From JBBRGK01 sp036741355 (lineage in GTDB: Bacteria; Chloroflexota; Dehalococcoidia; CAUJGQ01), in the NCBI GenBank assembly GCA_036741355.1, contig DAINSK010000010.1, forward strand, positions 1-64,000: 64,000 nucleotides of DNA, read 5' to 3'. Numbering within the stretch: position 1 is the stretch's first letter; every line of letters starts with the position of its first letter. Below are positions 33,251-42,218 of this stretch, in pieces. Made by a program: the position numbers and the translations under genes. Below the pieces are notes generated by a model. It saw only the letters and a program-made list of their open reading frames with translations. It ran no database searches and was not told the origin of the DNA.

Positions 33251-33607
33251 ATGGCGAAAGGTGTGCTTTTCATCGGTTGGGGAGAAGTTATCGCGACGCG
33301 AGAGCAAAAGGCGTTGCAGGTGTTCAACGAGACGTTGCAGTACTACGGCAGCTTGCAACAGCGGGGACAAATCGACAGCTTCGAGCCGTTTCTGCTTGAG
33401 GCGCATGGTGGCGACCTCAACGGCTTTGCGCTCCTTCGTGGCGACCGCGACAAGCTCGACAGCCTCCGTTCCACCCAGGAGTTCATTCGCATGACCAGTC
33501 GGGCACAGCTTATCGTGCATAATGTAGGCGTGATCGCCGCCTACACCGGCGACGAACTGCAGACCTTCATGACCGACTTTCAGCAACAACTGAGCGAGCT
33601 CGCCTAG
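33251..33607 (+). CDS. Conserved-looking hypothetical protein (ferredoxin-like fold probable)
   Basis: 118 aa, MAKGVLFIGWGEVIATREQK, then FEPFLLEAHGGDLNGFALLR and AQLIVHNVGVIAAYTGDEL. Strand-helix-strand order suggests a small alpha/beta-sandwich protein. GGAGGTGAGCT precedes ATG 33251 at good spacing. It is divergent from the aco operon, inside the region bounded by tRNA-Gly and its 3' copy. No enzymatic motif seen. Confidence 0.7.
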   Translation: MAKGVLFIGWGEVIATREQKALQVFNETLQYYGSLQQRGQIDSFEPFLLEAHGGDLNGFALLRGDRDKLDSLRSTQEFIRMTSRAQLIVHNVGVIAAYTGDELQTFMTDFQQQLSELA

Positions 33608-33709
33608 CAAGTGGTTGCCGGCCGGCTCTGCGCGTTGCCGTCCGGCGATGGGCTCTGGTGGACCGCTGACAGTGTGCGTAAACAGAGTGCCGTTCAGCCA
33701 GACTGCGGG

Positions 33710-33734
33710 GCGTTCGAATGCGTCTCCCGCTCCA
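33710..33734 (+). repeat. Copy of the tRNA-Gly 3' end (candidate attR)
   Basis: GCGTTCGAAT-GCGTCTCCCGCTCCA equals tRNA-Gly positions 26757-26782 except for one deleted C. Only the T-arm half, acceptor strand and CCA are present, and no 5' half lies upstream. A tRNA 3'-end duplication in the same orientation is the classic trace of integration at a tRNA gene. Confidence 0.75.
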
Positions 33735-33827
33735 AAACACAGGACTCTGTCTAGCGCCCGACCGCAGGCAGACGCCGAACACGGCTGCCTCGAGGAGTGG
33801 TCATGACTGGCTGCCAGGAGACGTTAT

Positions 33828-34712
33828 ATGAAGCTCGCGACGTTTACGCACGAAGGCAGGATTCGCATCGGCGTCGTGGACGCAGACGGCATCATTGACC
33901 TCGAGTCAGCGGACCCCCGGCTGCCCGCTTCTATGGTCGATCTACTAACGGCAGGTGAGCCGGCGCTGGATGCCGTGCGCGCAGCCGCAGCGCGGGCCAG
34001 CCATCGCATCCCTCTTGGCGCGGCGCGACTGGAGCCACCGGTACCCCGGCCGCGAAAATACCTGGCGATCGGTTTGAACTACGCACAACATATTGCGGAG
34101 GCCGGCGGCGTGGCGCCGGAGTTTCCTCGCTTCTTCAACAAACAAACCACATGCATAATCGGAACCGGCGACCCCATCCACCGGCCGCGGGCATCCGAGG
34201 AGCTGGATTATGAGGGAGAGCTCGCCTTCGTTATCGGCAAGCGCTGCCGGCACGTGCCGAGGGCTCTGGCTCACCGGGTTATTGGCGGCTATCTGATCGC
34301 GAATGACGTCAGCGTGCGCGACTGGCAGCGGAAGGCAGCAACGGTCACCCTTGGCAAATCCTGGGATACGCACGGCCCGATTGGCCCCTGGATCGTTACG
34401 CCCGACGAGGTGGGCGATCCACACGCTCTTGGTCTCAAGACGTGGGTAAATGGAGAGTTGCGCCAGGACTCCAACACGAAGCTGCTCGTTCACGATTGCT
34501 TCGAGATTGTAGAGATCCTATCGACGGTCTTCACTTTGGAGCCCGGTGATATCGTGGCGACCGGGACGCCCTCCGGAGTGGGGATGGGCTTTAAGCCGCC
34601 GAAGTATTTGAAAGCCGGCGATGTGGTGCGAATCGAGATCGATGGGATCGGCGCGATCAAAAACCCGGTGATCGACGAGCCGTCCGACAACGTGCGTATC
34701 GAGGAGCGCTAG
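33828..34712 (+). CDS. Fumarylacetoacetate hydrolase family protein
   Basis: 294 aa. The FAH fold core spans residues about 70-285: KYLAIGLNYAQHIAEAGG, the metal-binding E-x-E in LDYEGELAFVIGKRCRHV, NDVSVRDWQRKA, GKSWDTHGPIGPWIV and GDIVATGTPSGVGMGF. Members hydrolyse or isomerise acylpyruvate-type intermediates (for example in aromatic catabolism); the substrate cannot be fixed. ATG 33828 begins MKLATFTHEG, standard for the family. Confidence 0.92.
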   Translation: MKLATFTHEGRIRIGVVDADGIIDLESADPRLPASMVDLLTAGEPALDAVRAAAARASHRIPLGAARLEPPVPRPRKYLAIGLNYAQHIAEAGGVAPEFPRFFNKQTTCIIGTGDPIHRPRASEELDYEGELAFVIGKRCRHVPRALAHRVIGGYLIANDVSVRDWQRKAATVTLGKSWDTHGPIGPWIVTPDEVGDPHALGLKTWVNGELRQDSNTKLLVHDCFEIVEILSTVFTLEPGDIVATGTPSGVGMGFKPPKYLKAGDVVRIEIDGIGAIKNPVIDEPSDNVRIEER

Positions 34713-34795
34713 GGCGCTTTGCACCGCAAAGGACCAAGGGATGGCTACTTCACATAATCCGCAACGGCAATATTGTTAGGCCGCGGAGTGGCCTT

Positions 34796-35596
34796 TCACC
34801 GGACCGACTGCAGGGTGGGAGTACGGGAGCGATCCGCCGGCTGGTCCCAGCCTTTGAAGTTGGGCTTCCGCTTCTCGGCGAAAGCGCGGCGCGACTCCAT
34901 CAGGTCCTCCTTTGCCCCATGCTCATGGAGTTGGTCTGCGAGGCGTTGGAGCTCGGGCGACACGACCGGCCGCATCGCTCGCATCATCATCAGCGTGTTG
35001 ACCCGCGAAGCCGGCGGCAGCGTTATCAGATGTGCTGCCAGCTCTTGTGCAACCGACAGCAGGTCGCCTTCATCCGCCAGCCGGTTGATGTAGCCAAGCT
35101 CGTGCAGCCGCTCGGCGGTGAACCGGTACGCAAAGGCCATCTCCGTCGCTACCGCGTGAGGCAGCCCTCCCATGAACCCGTGCTGATAGCCGCCGAGCAG
35201 CCAGCGCTTCGCCTCTGACATCTCGAGCACAGCTCCGCGGACAGCCACACGCAGATCCGCGCGCTCGACGAGCTGGAAGCCGCCGCCCATCGCATAGCCG
35301 TTCACGGCCACGATCACCGGCTTGTCGATCGTCCCCGCCAGATACGGGTCCTTCCGGGTCAGCGGCGCACCCCCCGGGGAACCGCGCTCCACCGACTCCT
35401 TCATGTCCTCGCCGGCACAGAATGCCCGTCCCGTACCGGTGAAGATAGCCACCTCCGCGTCCGCCGCATCACGAAATGCGCACCAAGCGTCCGCGAGGGC
35501 GGCGCGAAGTTCGGTTCCGAGGGCGTTCAGCCGCTCTGGTCGGTTGAGGCGGATCACTGCTATGCCGTCGCTGTACTCGGTTTCGACGATTGCCAT
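34796..35596 (-). CDS. Enoyl-CoA hydratase/isomerase family protein
   Basis: 266 aa crotonase-fold enzyme. Oxyanion-hole segments are in TGTGRAFCAGEDMKESVERG and VAVNGYAMGGGFQLVERAD. RLNRPERLNALGTELRAAL is the usual N-terminal signature. It probably hydrates or isomerises an acyl-CoA; the usual Glu pair of true hydratases is not obvious, so the reaction is uncertain. Start ATG 35596 is preceded by CGGAGG; a longer frame from 35629 is less likely. Confidence 0.9.
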   Translation of the reverse strand: MAIVETEYSDGIAVIRLNRPERLNALGTELRAALADAWCAFRDAADAEVAIFTGTGRAFCAGEDMKESVERGSPGGAPLTRKDPYLAGTIDKPVIVAVNGYAMGGGFQLVERADLRVAVRGAVLEMSEAKRWLLGGYQHGFMGGLPHAVATEMAFAYRFTAERLHELGYINRLADEGDLLSVAQELAAHLITLPPASRVNTLMMMRAMRPVVSPELQRLADQLHEHGAKEDLMESRRAFAEKRKPNFKGWDQPADRSRTPTLQSVR

Positions 35597-35725
35597 TGTT
35601 ATCCTCCGGAGCCGGAGCGAAATTAACATGCGCTCACGCGAGGGTCAAGGCAGTCAGCGGCCCCGGCGGACCGATTCGGGAATAGTCACCCAACGTTTTA
35701 ACACTGACCGCCGGCTACAAGTCCG

Positions 35726-36313
35726 TCACCGTAGCGCCTGCACGATAATGACGACGCCGACAACCGCAAACAGCCCGGCGCTGACCCGCGTGAGTAGCTC
35801 AGGGGCGAGAAAGCGGGTCAATTGCGAACCGGTCGCTACTGCGATGACGGTGACCGACAACAACGCAGCGATCGCACCGATTGCAACTGGTAGCGGTTGA
35901 CCCGTCTTTGCCACCAACGACGCGGTTGCGAGTTGGGACAGATCACCCCATTCCGCGGCGAAAACGACCAGGAAGGCGGCCATCCAGGGAGCCCGCCGAC
36001 GAGACCGCGCGATCGTCGCCACTTCGCTCTCTTCTTCCTCCAGCTCCTCTTCTTCATTGCGGCGCAGCGCCAACACCGCGAACACGAGAAAGCCAACCCC
36101 GGCGGCCACATGAACGGGTCGGGCGGGCAGCAGCGTCAGCACGCTGCCCGCTGCCACGCCGACGCCGGTTTGCACGATGAAAGCGAGCCAGGCGCCGGCG
36201 ATCACCTGTCGAGCGCCGTACCTCGTGGCGAGAACAAGCACCGCAAGCGCCGTCTTATCCGGCAACTCGGCTAAAAACACAATGCCGAACGTAGAGAGCA
36301 GGGTGGAGAGCAT
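35726..36313 (-). CDS. TMEM165/GDT1 family metal (Mn/Ca) exporter
   Basis: 195 aa with six helices in two homologous halves. The family's E-x-G-D-[KR]-[TS] motifs appear as FLAELPDKTALAVLVL (first half) and FAAEWGDLSQLATASL (second half); note LPD in place of the usual x-G-D in motif 1. An acidic loop (EEEELEEEESE) separates the halves. These proteins export manganese or calcium. An MntP-like Mn exporter is encoded at 42554, so the window holds two candidate Mn efflux genes. Confidence 0.87.
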   Translation of the reverse strand: MLSTLLSTFGIVFLAELPDKTALAVLVLATRYGARQVIAGAWLAFIVQTGVGVAAGSVLTLLPARPVHVAAGVGFLVFAVLALRRNEEEELEEEESEVATIARSRRRAPWMAAFLVVFAAEWGDLSQLATASLVAKTGQPLPVAIGAIAALLSVTVIAVATGSQLTRFLAPELLTRVSAGLFAVVGVVIIVQALR

Positions 36314-36422
36314 GGATGATTCGATTATTGCACGCGCGGGTTCCCACCATAGTCCGCTAGGTCATCGCGACGCATGCTATGCTTTGGGTCGGCCCGAGAC
36401 CTCCAATTGGTGAGGCTAGCTG

Positions 36423-36935
36423 ATGGTTCTGCCCGCCCAGTCCGTTCCCGCTGAGGCACTGGTGCAGGAGCTGCGTCGCTGCGGCGTCAAGTACGTTATC
36501 TCCGTCCCTGACACGCACCAGAAGACGCTGCTGGCCGCGCTCGATCACGTGGATGATCTCAAAGTCATCACCCTCTGCACCGAGGACGAAGCGGTGGCGA
36601 TGGCGGCCGGCATGTGGATCGGGGGCGCACCCTGCGTTGTCATGATCCAGCACGCCGGCCTGTTTGCCTGCGTTAACAACCTGCGCGGCATTGCTCTCGA
36701 TATGAAGGTACCGATGTTCATGATGATCGGGCTGCTGGGCAGGGAACTCGACAAGACACCGCGGGAGAACAAGGGCTCCATGGTTCGCCTGTCCGAACCC
36801 CTGCTGGACACCCTTGGCATTCCTTACTATCTGGTCGATGGGCCTGCCGACGTGCATCGGCTCAAGCAGGCGTATGACGAGAGCCGCGAGCGCGAAATGC
36901 CGGTCGCGGTGCTCATAGGCGCGCCCACTTCATGA
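36423..36935 (+). CDS. TPP-dependent decarboxylase-like protein, N-terminal (PYR) subunit
   Basis: 170 aa, the pyrimidine-binding half of a thiamine-diphosphate enzyme, like the alpha subunit of sulfopyruvate decarboxylase. Features: ELRRCGVKYVISVPDTHQKT, the catalytic glutamate in TLCTEDEAVAMAAGMWIGG, and CVVMIQHAGLFACVNNLRGI. The partner half follows 36 nt downstream. Sulfopyruvate, phosphonopyruvate or another 2-oxoacid may be the substrate; no other coenzyme M or phosphonate genes are nearby to decide. Confidence 0.83.
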   Translation: MVLPAQSVPAEALVQELRRCGVKYVISVPDTHQKTLLAALDHVDDLKVITLCTEDEAVAMAAGMWIGGAPCVVMIQHAGLFACVNNLRGIALDMKVPMFMMIGLLGRELDKTPRENKGSMVRLSEPLLDTLGIPYYLVDGPADVHRLKQAYDESREREMPVAVLIGAPTS

Positions 36936-36971
36936 GATGACACCGGCGAACACGCACTCTGGAGATGAATC

Positions 36972-37547
36972 ATGGGCATGTCACGGGACGAAGCGCTAAG
37001 GGCGCTGGCACAGCAGCGCGATGACCGCATAGTCGTATCGACCATGCAGGTAGTAACACCCTGGCACGTGCTCTCGCCCAGCCCGCTCAATATGACCTGC
37101 ATCGGATTCATGGGCGGTGCTTCGTCACTGGCGCTCGGAATCGCTGTCGCACAACCGGACCGCAAAGTCGTCGTTCTCGACGGTGATGGGAGCCTGCTCA
37201 TGCAGTTGGGCTCGCTGGCGACCATCGCGGGCGCGGCGCCACGCAACTTCCACCACTTCCTCTTCCAGAACGGCGTTTACGAAACCTCGGGCAGCCAGCC
37301 GATCGCATCCGGCGACCGTATCGACTTCGCCGGCATGGCCGCCGCGGCCGGGTACCGCGCCGTTTATACGTTCGACGACGTGGGCCGCTTCCGCGAAGAA
37401 CTGCCCGGCATGCTCGAAGAGGAAGGCCCGGTATTTGTCTGCCTCAAGATCGACCTCGGGGACCAGGCGACCCAGTGGGATGCGGTCCGCGTGGACGTCT
37501 TGGTGGAAAGTCGCGCAGTGCAGAAGGCGTTAGCCGGTACGGCGTGA
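36972..37547 (+). CDS. TPP-dependent decarboxylase-like protein, C-terminal (PP) subunit
   Basis: 191 aa, diphosphate-binding half. The TPP/Mg motif is VVVLDGDGSLLMQLGSLATI followed by HFLFQNGVYETSGSQ, i.e. GDG...NN-like with NG in place of NN. FMGGASSLALGIAVAQPDRK is typical for the beta subunit of sulfopyruvate decarboxylase. It forms a two-gene unit with the preceding gene and the two chains should build one active site at their interface. Confidence 0.85.
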   Translation: MGMSRDEALRALAQQRDDRIVVSTMQVVTPWHVLSPSPLNMTCIGFMGGASSLALGIAVAQPDRKVVVLDGDGSLLMQLGSLATIAGAAPRNFHHFLFQNGVYETSGSQPIASGDRIDFAGMAAAAGYRAVYTFDDVGRFREELPGMLEEEGPVFVCLKIDLGDQATQWDAVRVDVLVESRAVQKALAGTA

Positions 37548-37573
37548 AGCCAATGGTGGGGAGTCTACTATAA

Positions 37574-37942
37574 TCAGTGGTCCCCGGCCGCCTTACCCAC
37601 TCCCAACTCCGCTTCAATGCCGAGACGTTCGCGGTATGCAGGATCGTGGCTGTGGATACGGCCAAGCCGAACCTGCTCGTAGAGCGGTATCGGACGGGGC
37701 GCCGGCGGCGGCGCCCCGAGCTCGCCCGTGAGGCGCTGCACGACCAAGCGATCGAACGTCTTCGAGGACAAGCCAACGAGATCCTGGAGGACGTACGCGT
37801 TCGCCTCGCCGAGGAGCGGCGACGCTCGCCGGATCGAAACGGGCGTCCTGTTGAGCCGCCAGGGCCGGCCGATCACCGGACGGCGGCCGATGCCGGTAAC
37901 CGGCGCATGCTTGACCATCTGATAGAACCCGCGCTCCCCGGA
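37574..37942 (-). pseudogene. CaiB/BaiF CoA-transferase, C-terminal relic
   Basis: Reverse-strand frame reads SGERGFYQMVKHAPVTGIGR, then GRPWRLNRTPVSIRRASPLL with GEANAYVLQDLVGLS, the standard end of class III CoA-transferases (compare the intact genes at 43320 and 44529). A stop codon lies directly upstream and the whole N-terminal 270 residues are missing. The MFS gene on the other strand begins at the break. Confidence 0.6.
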
Positions 37943-37960
37943 TCACGGATGGAGGCAACA

Positions 37961-39316
37961 ATGGCGGTCAACAGGACGGGGGGGCCGGCGCGATTCGAGC
38001 CGCGGGATCATGGTTTCATGCGCGCCTTCTCGTCTCTGCGGGTCTACAATTACCGGCTCTACTGGACCGGCCAGCTCATCTCACTCACCGGTACGTGGAT
38101 GCAGCGGCTGGCCCAGGCCTGGCTGGTCCTCAACCTGACAAACTCGCCGTTTGCTCTGGGCACCGTCATCACCCTCCAGTTCCTACCGCTGAGCATCTTG
38201 TCGTTGTTCGGCGGCGTGCTCGCCGATCGCATCCCAAAGCGACGCCTGCTCATCACCACTCAGTCCGTCGCCGCGGTTCAGGCCCTGATCATCGCAGTCC
38301 TTACCTCGACGGGACTCATTCAGCTTTGGCACGTCTACGTGCTCGCGCTGATGCTCGGCTTGACCAACGCGTTCGATAATCCGGCACGGCAATCGTTCCC
38401 GGTCGAGTTGGTCGGGCGGGATGAAGTCGCCAACGCCGTCGCTCTCAACTTTACGCTGATGAACGCCAGCCGCATCGCCGGACCGTCGCTGGCCGGTATC
38501 GCGATTGCGACGATCGGCCTCGCGGGCTGCTTCTGGCTGAACGCGGTGAGCTTCCTCGGAACCATTTGCGCCCTGATCGCGATGAAGCCGGACCTGTTCT
38601 TCTCGATACCGGCGAGACCGCATGGGCGGACGCTATCACTGCTGCGTGATGGCGTCGTCTACGCCCGGCGCACGCCCGCCGTGTTTGTACTGCTGATCCA
38701 ACTCCTATTCTTTGGAACCTTTGCCTATAACTTCAACGTAGTCCTGCCGTTGCTGGCAAAGTTCACGCTGCACACCAGCTCGCTCGGCTACGGCTTCCTG
38801 TTTGCCGCCCTCGGCGCCGGGTCGCTCGTCGCGGCGCTGACGCTTGCCTACACGCGAATGCAGAGCCAACGTACGGTCGTGCTCGGGGGCTTGGCGCTGG
38901 TGGTCGCGTTAATCGGCCTCGGCCTTTCGCACCAGTACGTCATTAGTTTGGTTCTGCTGGCGTTGACCGGCGGTTGCAGCATCATGTACAGCGCATCCAC
39001 GCAGACGCGGCTGCAGGTGATCGTGCCCGACGCCTTGCGCGGCCGCACGATGAGCTTGTACACGCAGTTCCAGGCCGGTACGACGCCGATCGGCAGCCTG
39101 TTCATCGGCGCAGTATCCCAGCGCTGGGATCCAGGCGTCGCGCTGGTCACGGCCGGCGGGCTTTCCGCGATCGGGCTCGTGCTTGCCGGCATGTATGTCC
39201 GAGGGCGCAGTCCGAACGACATGGTGCGTGGGACGGTGCTCGAGCCTGGATTCGAAGCGGGCCTTCCGATGGCCGTGGTCTTGCCGCTCGGCGGGGGCTC
39301 AGTGGCACGCAACTAG
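37961..39316 (+). CDS. Major facilitator superfamily transporter (MFS_3/EntS-like)
   Basis: 451 aa with twelve predicted helices. RVYNYRLYWTGQLISLTGTW and MQRLAQAWLVLNLTNSPFAL open the protein, and GGVLADRIPKRRLLITTQSV is the loop 2-3 motif. Related in type to the gene at 9562. The frame is open upstream to 37577, but ATG 37961 has GGAGG 5 nt upstream and gives the family's normal length; the upstream part is antisense to the CoA-transferase relic. Confidence 0.88.
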   Translation: MAVNRTGGPARFEPRDHGFMRAFSSLRVYNYRLYWTGQLISLTGTWMQRLAQAWLVLNLTNSPFALGTVITLQFLPLSILSLFGGVLADRIPKRRLLITTQSVAAVQALIIAVLTSTGLIQLWHVYVLALMLGLTNAFDNPARQSFPVELVGRDEVANAVALNFTLMNASRIAGPSLAGIAIATIGLAGCFWLNAVSFLGTICALIAMKPDLFFSIPARPHGRTLSLLRDGVVYARRTPAVFVLLIQLLFFGTFAYNFNVVLPLLAKFTLHTSSLGYGFLFAALGAGSLVAALTLAYTRMQSQRTVVLGGLALVVALIGLGLSHQYVISLVLLALTGGCSIMYSASTQTRLQVIVPDALRGRTMSLYTQFQAGTTPIGSLFIGAVSQRWDPGVALVTAGGLSAIGLVLAGMYVRGRSPNDMVRGTVLEPGFEAGLPMAVVLPLGGGSVARN

Positions 39317-39366
39317 CGTACGGTGGTCTGGGTTATCAAATCCTGGGCAGGGACCTCCATGCAACG

Positions 39367-40008
39367 ATGCTAATCGACCTCCATACGCACAGCCGGCCGT
39401 ACTCCGGCGACAGCGCTCTCGATGCCGAAGAGTTGGCTGAGCGGGCGGCAGATGCAGGCCTCGACGGGATAGTTCTGACTGAGCATGACGCATTGCATCC
39501 CACCGATGAAGTGCGGATTCTCAGCGAGCGCGCGGGAATCCTCGTCCTTCGCGGCATGGAGATCACGACCGATATCGGCCACGTTTTGGCCTTCGGGCTA
39601 TCTACTTACGCGCCCGCGCTGCGATCCATTGAAGTCTTGCGGCGAGAGGCAGAAGAATGCGGCGCAATCATCTTCCTCGCCCACCCCTATCGCGGCTGGA
39701 ACCGCCCGATCGATTGGGAGCGGTTGCCGGAACTGGTGCACGGTGTCGAGGCGCTCAATGGCCAGGAACACGCGACCCGGAACGATCGCGCACAGACACT
39801 GGCCACGCGCTTCTCGGTGCCGGGGATCGGCGGCAGTGATACGCACTTTCTGCCCGGCCTCGCCGTGTGTGCCACTCGCCTGACCCGGCGGCCTGCGGAC
39901 GAAGCGGACCTGGCCGCGCTGTTGTATACCGGACTGCACGAAGCCGTACAGTTGCGAGTGCCGGCCTGGAGCCGCATGGAATACCCGACTCATGAGCAGG
40001 CAACATAG
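39367..40008 (+). CDS. PHP domain metal-dependent phosphoesterase
   Basis: 213 aa. All PHP metal motifs are visible: MLIDLHTHSRPYSGDSALD, GIVLTEHDALHP, IIFLAHPYRGW and GIGGSDTHFLPG. Such enzymes hydrolyse phosphoesters (histidinol phosphate, nucleotides or unknown). The stand-alone short form is common; the substrate is not known. ATG 39367 begins the domain; the longer open frame upstream lies within the MFS gene and is not real. Confidence 0.9.
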   Translation: MLIDLHTHSRPYSGDSALDAEELAERAADAGLDGIVLTEHDALHPTDEVRILSERAGILVLRGMEITTDIGHVLAFGLSTYAPALRSIEVLRREAEECGAIIFLAHPYRGWNRPIDWERLPELVHGVEALNGQEHATRNDRAQTLATRFSVPGIGGSDTHFLPGLAVCATRLTRRPADEADLAALLYTGLHEAVQLRVPAWSRMEYPTHEQAT

Positions 40009-40080
40009 GGGTAGAATTCGCTGGGCGCTGATATAGGTAGCCCGGTTGCGACGCGAGAGCGTAGAAGGATGACGTAAGCA

Positions 40081-40863
40081 ATGGACTCGGATTCTCAGCT
40101 GAGCATGAAGCCTTCAAGCAAGAGGTAAAGCAATTCATTGCCGAGAACGTAACGCCGGAGGTCCAGCACGAGATCGACCATGGCGTCGAGGGCCGTCGGG
40201 GCCCGCTTGTGGCCGGCATATATTAAGAAGGTGGCCGAAAAGAAGTGGCTCGCCATTAGCTGGCCCAAGGAGCTCGGAGGCCAGGAAGACGACCGCATGA
40301 AGCAGTACATCGTCGAAGAGGAGTTCAACCGCATTGGCTTTGCAGTAGGCAGCGGTGGCGGCAGCGGCGGCCCGGCCATCATTGCGGCTGGCACACCCGA
40401 ACAAAAGGCCTACTTCCTCCCTCGCATCGCCAAGGGTGAAATCTCATTCTGCCTGGGGTACACGGAGCCATCCGGAGGCGCCGACCTTGCCAGTCTGCAG
40501 TGCAGGGCCGTGCGTGATGGCGACGATTACGTGATAAACGGCCAGAAGATCTTCACCACCGCGGCGCACTCGGCCACCCACATCTACTTGATGGCCCGGA
40601 CCGATCCGGATGCCCCGAAGCACAAAGGCATCTCTATCTTCCTCATCCCCATGGATGCCCCTGGGATATCGGTGCGACCGCTGTGGACTCTGCAAACGGA
40701 TCCCGTTGCCCCACCTAGAACGACCTACGGAACGGCCAGGACCAATGAGACCTATTTCGAAGACGTTCGAGTACCTTCGTCTGCTTTGCTCGGCAAGGTA
40801 AACGAGGGGCCCAGACTGCAGTGGGGCCCGGCTGTACCGGCTTGGCGTCACCCCCTCTTATGA
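40081..40863 (+). pseudogene. Acyl-CoA dehydrogenase, frameshifted and truncated
   Basis: Acyl-CoA dehydrogenase sequence is split over three frames. ATG 40081 starts MDSD, then one missing base in GATTCTCAG moves the frame to EHEAFKQEVKQFIAENVTPE. A second shift near 40200 leads to LWPAYIKKVAEKKWLAISWP, then intact GYTEPSGGADLASLQCRA and YVINGQKIFTTAAHSATHIY. It stops at 40863 after about 230 residues, so the helical C-terminal domain with the catalytic Glu is lost. Non-functional. Confidence 0.82.
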
Positions 40864-40940
40864 ACTGCCGAGCCAGCTGCGCCCGTTGAGCGCACCAGCA
40901 TTTGTGCACCGCATCGAACCAGCGCCGCGTGGCCGGGGCC

Positions 40941-41555
40941 TCAGTGCAGCGGTGAGAACGCCAACGGAACCAGGATCTTGTTCTCCTGGCGAACGAGCCA
41001 CTCGCGCGTCCGTGGCGGCCAGTTGGGATCCTGCGAAGCCAAAGCCCGGATTCGATCTCGATCGGCAAGGTTCGCATATGGCCATAGGTGGAAGAAGCGG
41101 TTGAGGCCGCCGATGTCGCTGTACCAGCACGCGGCCAGCGGCGAGTACCGCTCCCGATGCGGCACTCGCTCGGCCCACTCTTTAAGCACCATCGGCATCG
41201 TCCCTGCCCGATACGTGTAGATGCGCAACTCGTAGATCCCGCCCATCGCCGCGGGTTGCGTCGGTCGCATGAACGGAGCGGGCAACAGGATCTCCGACTC
41301 CATCGCGTCGATAAGATCGCTCGTGGGCGGCGGCCAGCCACCGCGTTCGACCGCTTCGCCGCGGATGCGCGTTCGCTCGTCCACAGACGCGTAGGGCCAG
41401 ACGTGGATCATCTGGTTGAGCGGGCCGATCTCGGTGCGCCAGATGCCGGCGAGCGGTGAGAGCTGCTGTCGGCCCGCGATCAGCGGGGCCCAGCGTTGTT
41501 CAAACTCAGCGGCGCTGCCCGGCTTGATGGTGTAGGTGCGCATCTCGTAGATCAT
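40941..41555 (-). CDS. Tandem NIPSNAP domain protein
   Basis: 204 aa made of two NIPSNAP repeats: MIYEMRTYTIKPGSAAEFEQ with LNQMIHVWPYASVDERTRIR, and IYELRIYTYRAGTMPMVLKE with LNRFFHLWPYANLADRDRIR. The two halves are clear internal duplicates. NIPSNAP domains are ferredoxin-like dimers of unclear biochemical role, frequent near CoA-ester catabolism genes, as here. Confidence 0.88.
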   Translation of the reverse strand: MIYEMRTYTIKPGSAAEFEQRWAPLIAGRQQLSPLAGIWRTEIGPLNQMIHVWPYASVDERTRIRGEAVERGGWPPPTSDLIDAMESEILLPAPFMRPTQPAAMGGIYELRIYTYRAGTMPMVLKEWAERVPHRERYSPLAACWYSDIGGLNRFFHLWPYANLADRDRIRALASQDPNWPPRTREWLVRQENKILVPLAFSPLH

Positions 41556-41682
41556 GCCCGCTCCTTTGCGGCGGCCGGCCCGTGGCCGGCTGCATCATGC
41601 TCTGTGCCACCGATATTCCTCCACATCGGTGAAGTCGGCCAGGTCTGTCTAACAGCAGCGAAGCCGAATCAGATCCCGCGGA

Positions 41683-42093
41683 CTACGCTTGGTCGATTCC
41701 GCGTGGCGGAGAGGTCACCTTTGACTGGACGACGACGAACTCGAGGTCATCCGGACCGAGGCTCCGGATGCGATGCGGGATGGCGGCGGGGAAGAACAGG
41801 AAGTCGCCGGCGCTGGCGTGGTCGCTCCAGGGACCACATTCGATTTCCGCCTCGCCGCGAATGAAGTAGTACACCTTCTCGACGTCTGCGTGCACGTGCC
41901 GCTCGTTGACCTCGCCGGCAGGGATGGAGTTGTGCAGCACCGCGTGTAGCGAGCTCTCGAAGCTCGTGTCACTGCTCGTGAAGATGGTGCGACCGCGGAC
42001 AGCGCCATGGCCAATCCGTTCCGGAACGTCTTTAGCGTTGCGGACGCGCAGCCGAGGCTCCGCTGCAGCGCCGGTCGACTGTGTCTCTGCCAT
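41683..42093 (-). CDS. Cupin domain protein
   Basis: 136 aa, single small beta-barrel. The metal motif is HNSIPAGEVNERHVHADVEK (H-x-H) with EKVYYFIRGEAEIE, and the second motif has FFPAAIPHRIRSLG. Function is unknown; many such cupins bind a metal and act on or sense a small carboxylate. ATG 42093 (MAETQST) is the start; upstream sequence lacks similarity. Confidence 0.85.
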   Translation of the reverse strand: MAETQSTGAAAEPRLRVRNAKDVPERIGHGAVRGRTIFTSSDTSFESSLHAVLHNSIPAGEVNERHVHADVEKVYYFIRGEAEIECGPWSDHASAGDFLFFPAAIPHRIRSLGPDDLEFVVVQSKVTSPPRGIDQA

Positions 42094-42218
42094 CGTTACA
42101 GCTCCATCAGGGGATATCGCGCGACCTCGGCTTACGCTTGCTTTTGAATTCGGGCGCGGGTGCCTCCGTCGCGAGAGGCAGCATAGCATGCCCGATCGCG
42201 CATTAGACAGTGCTACAA

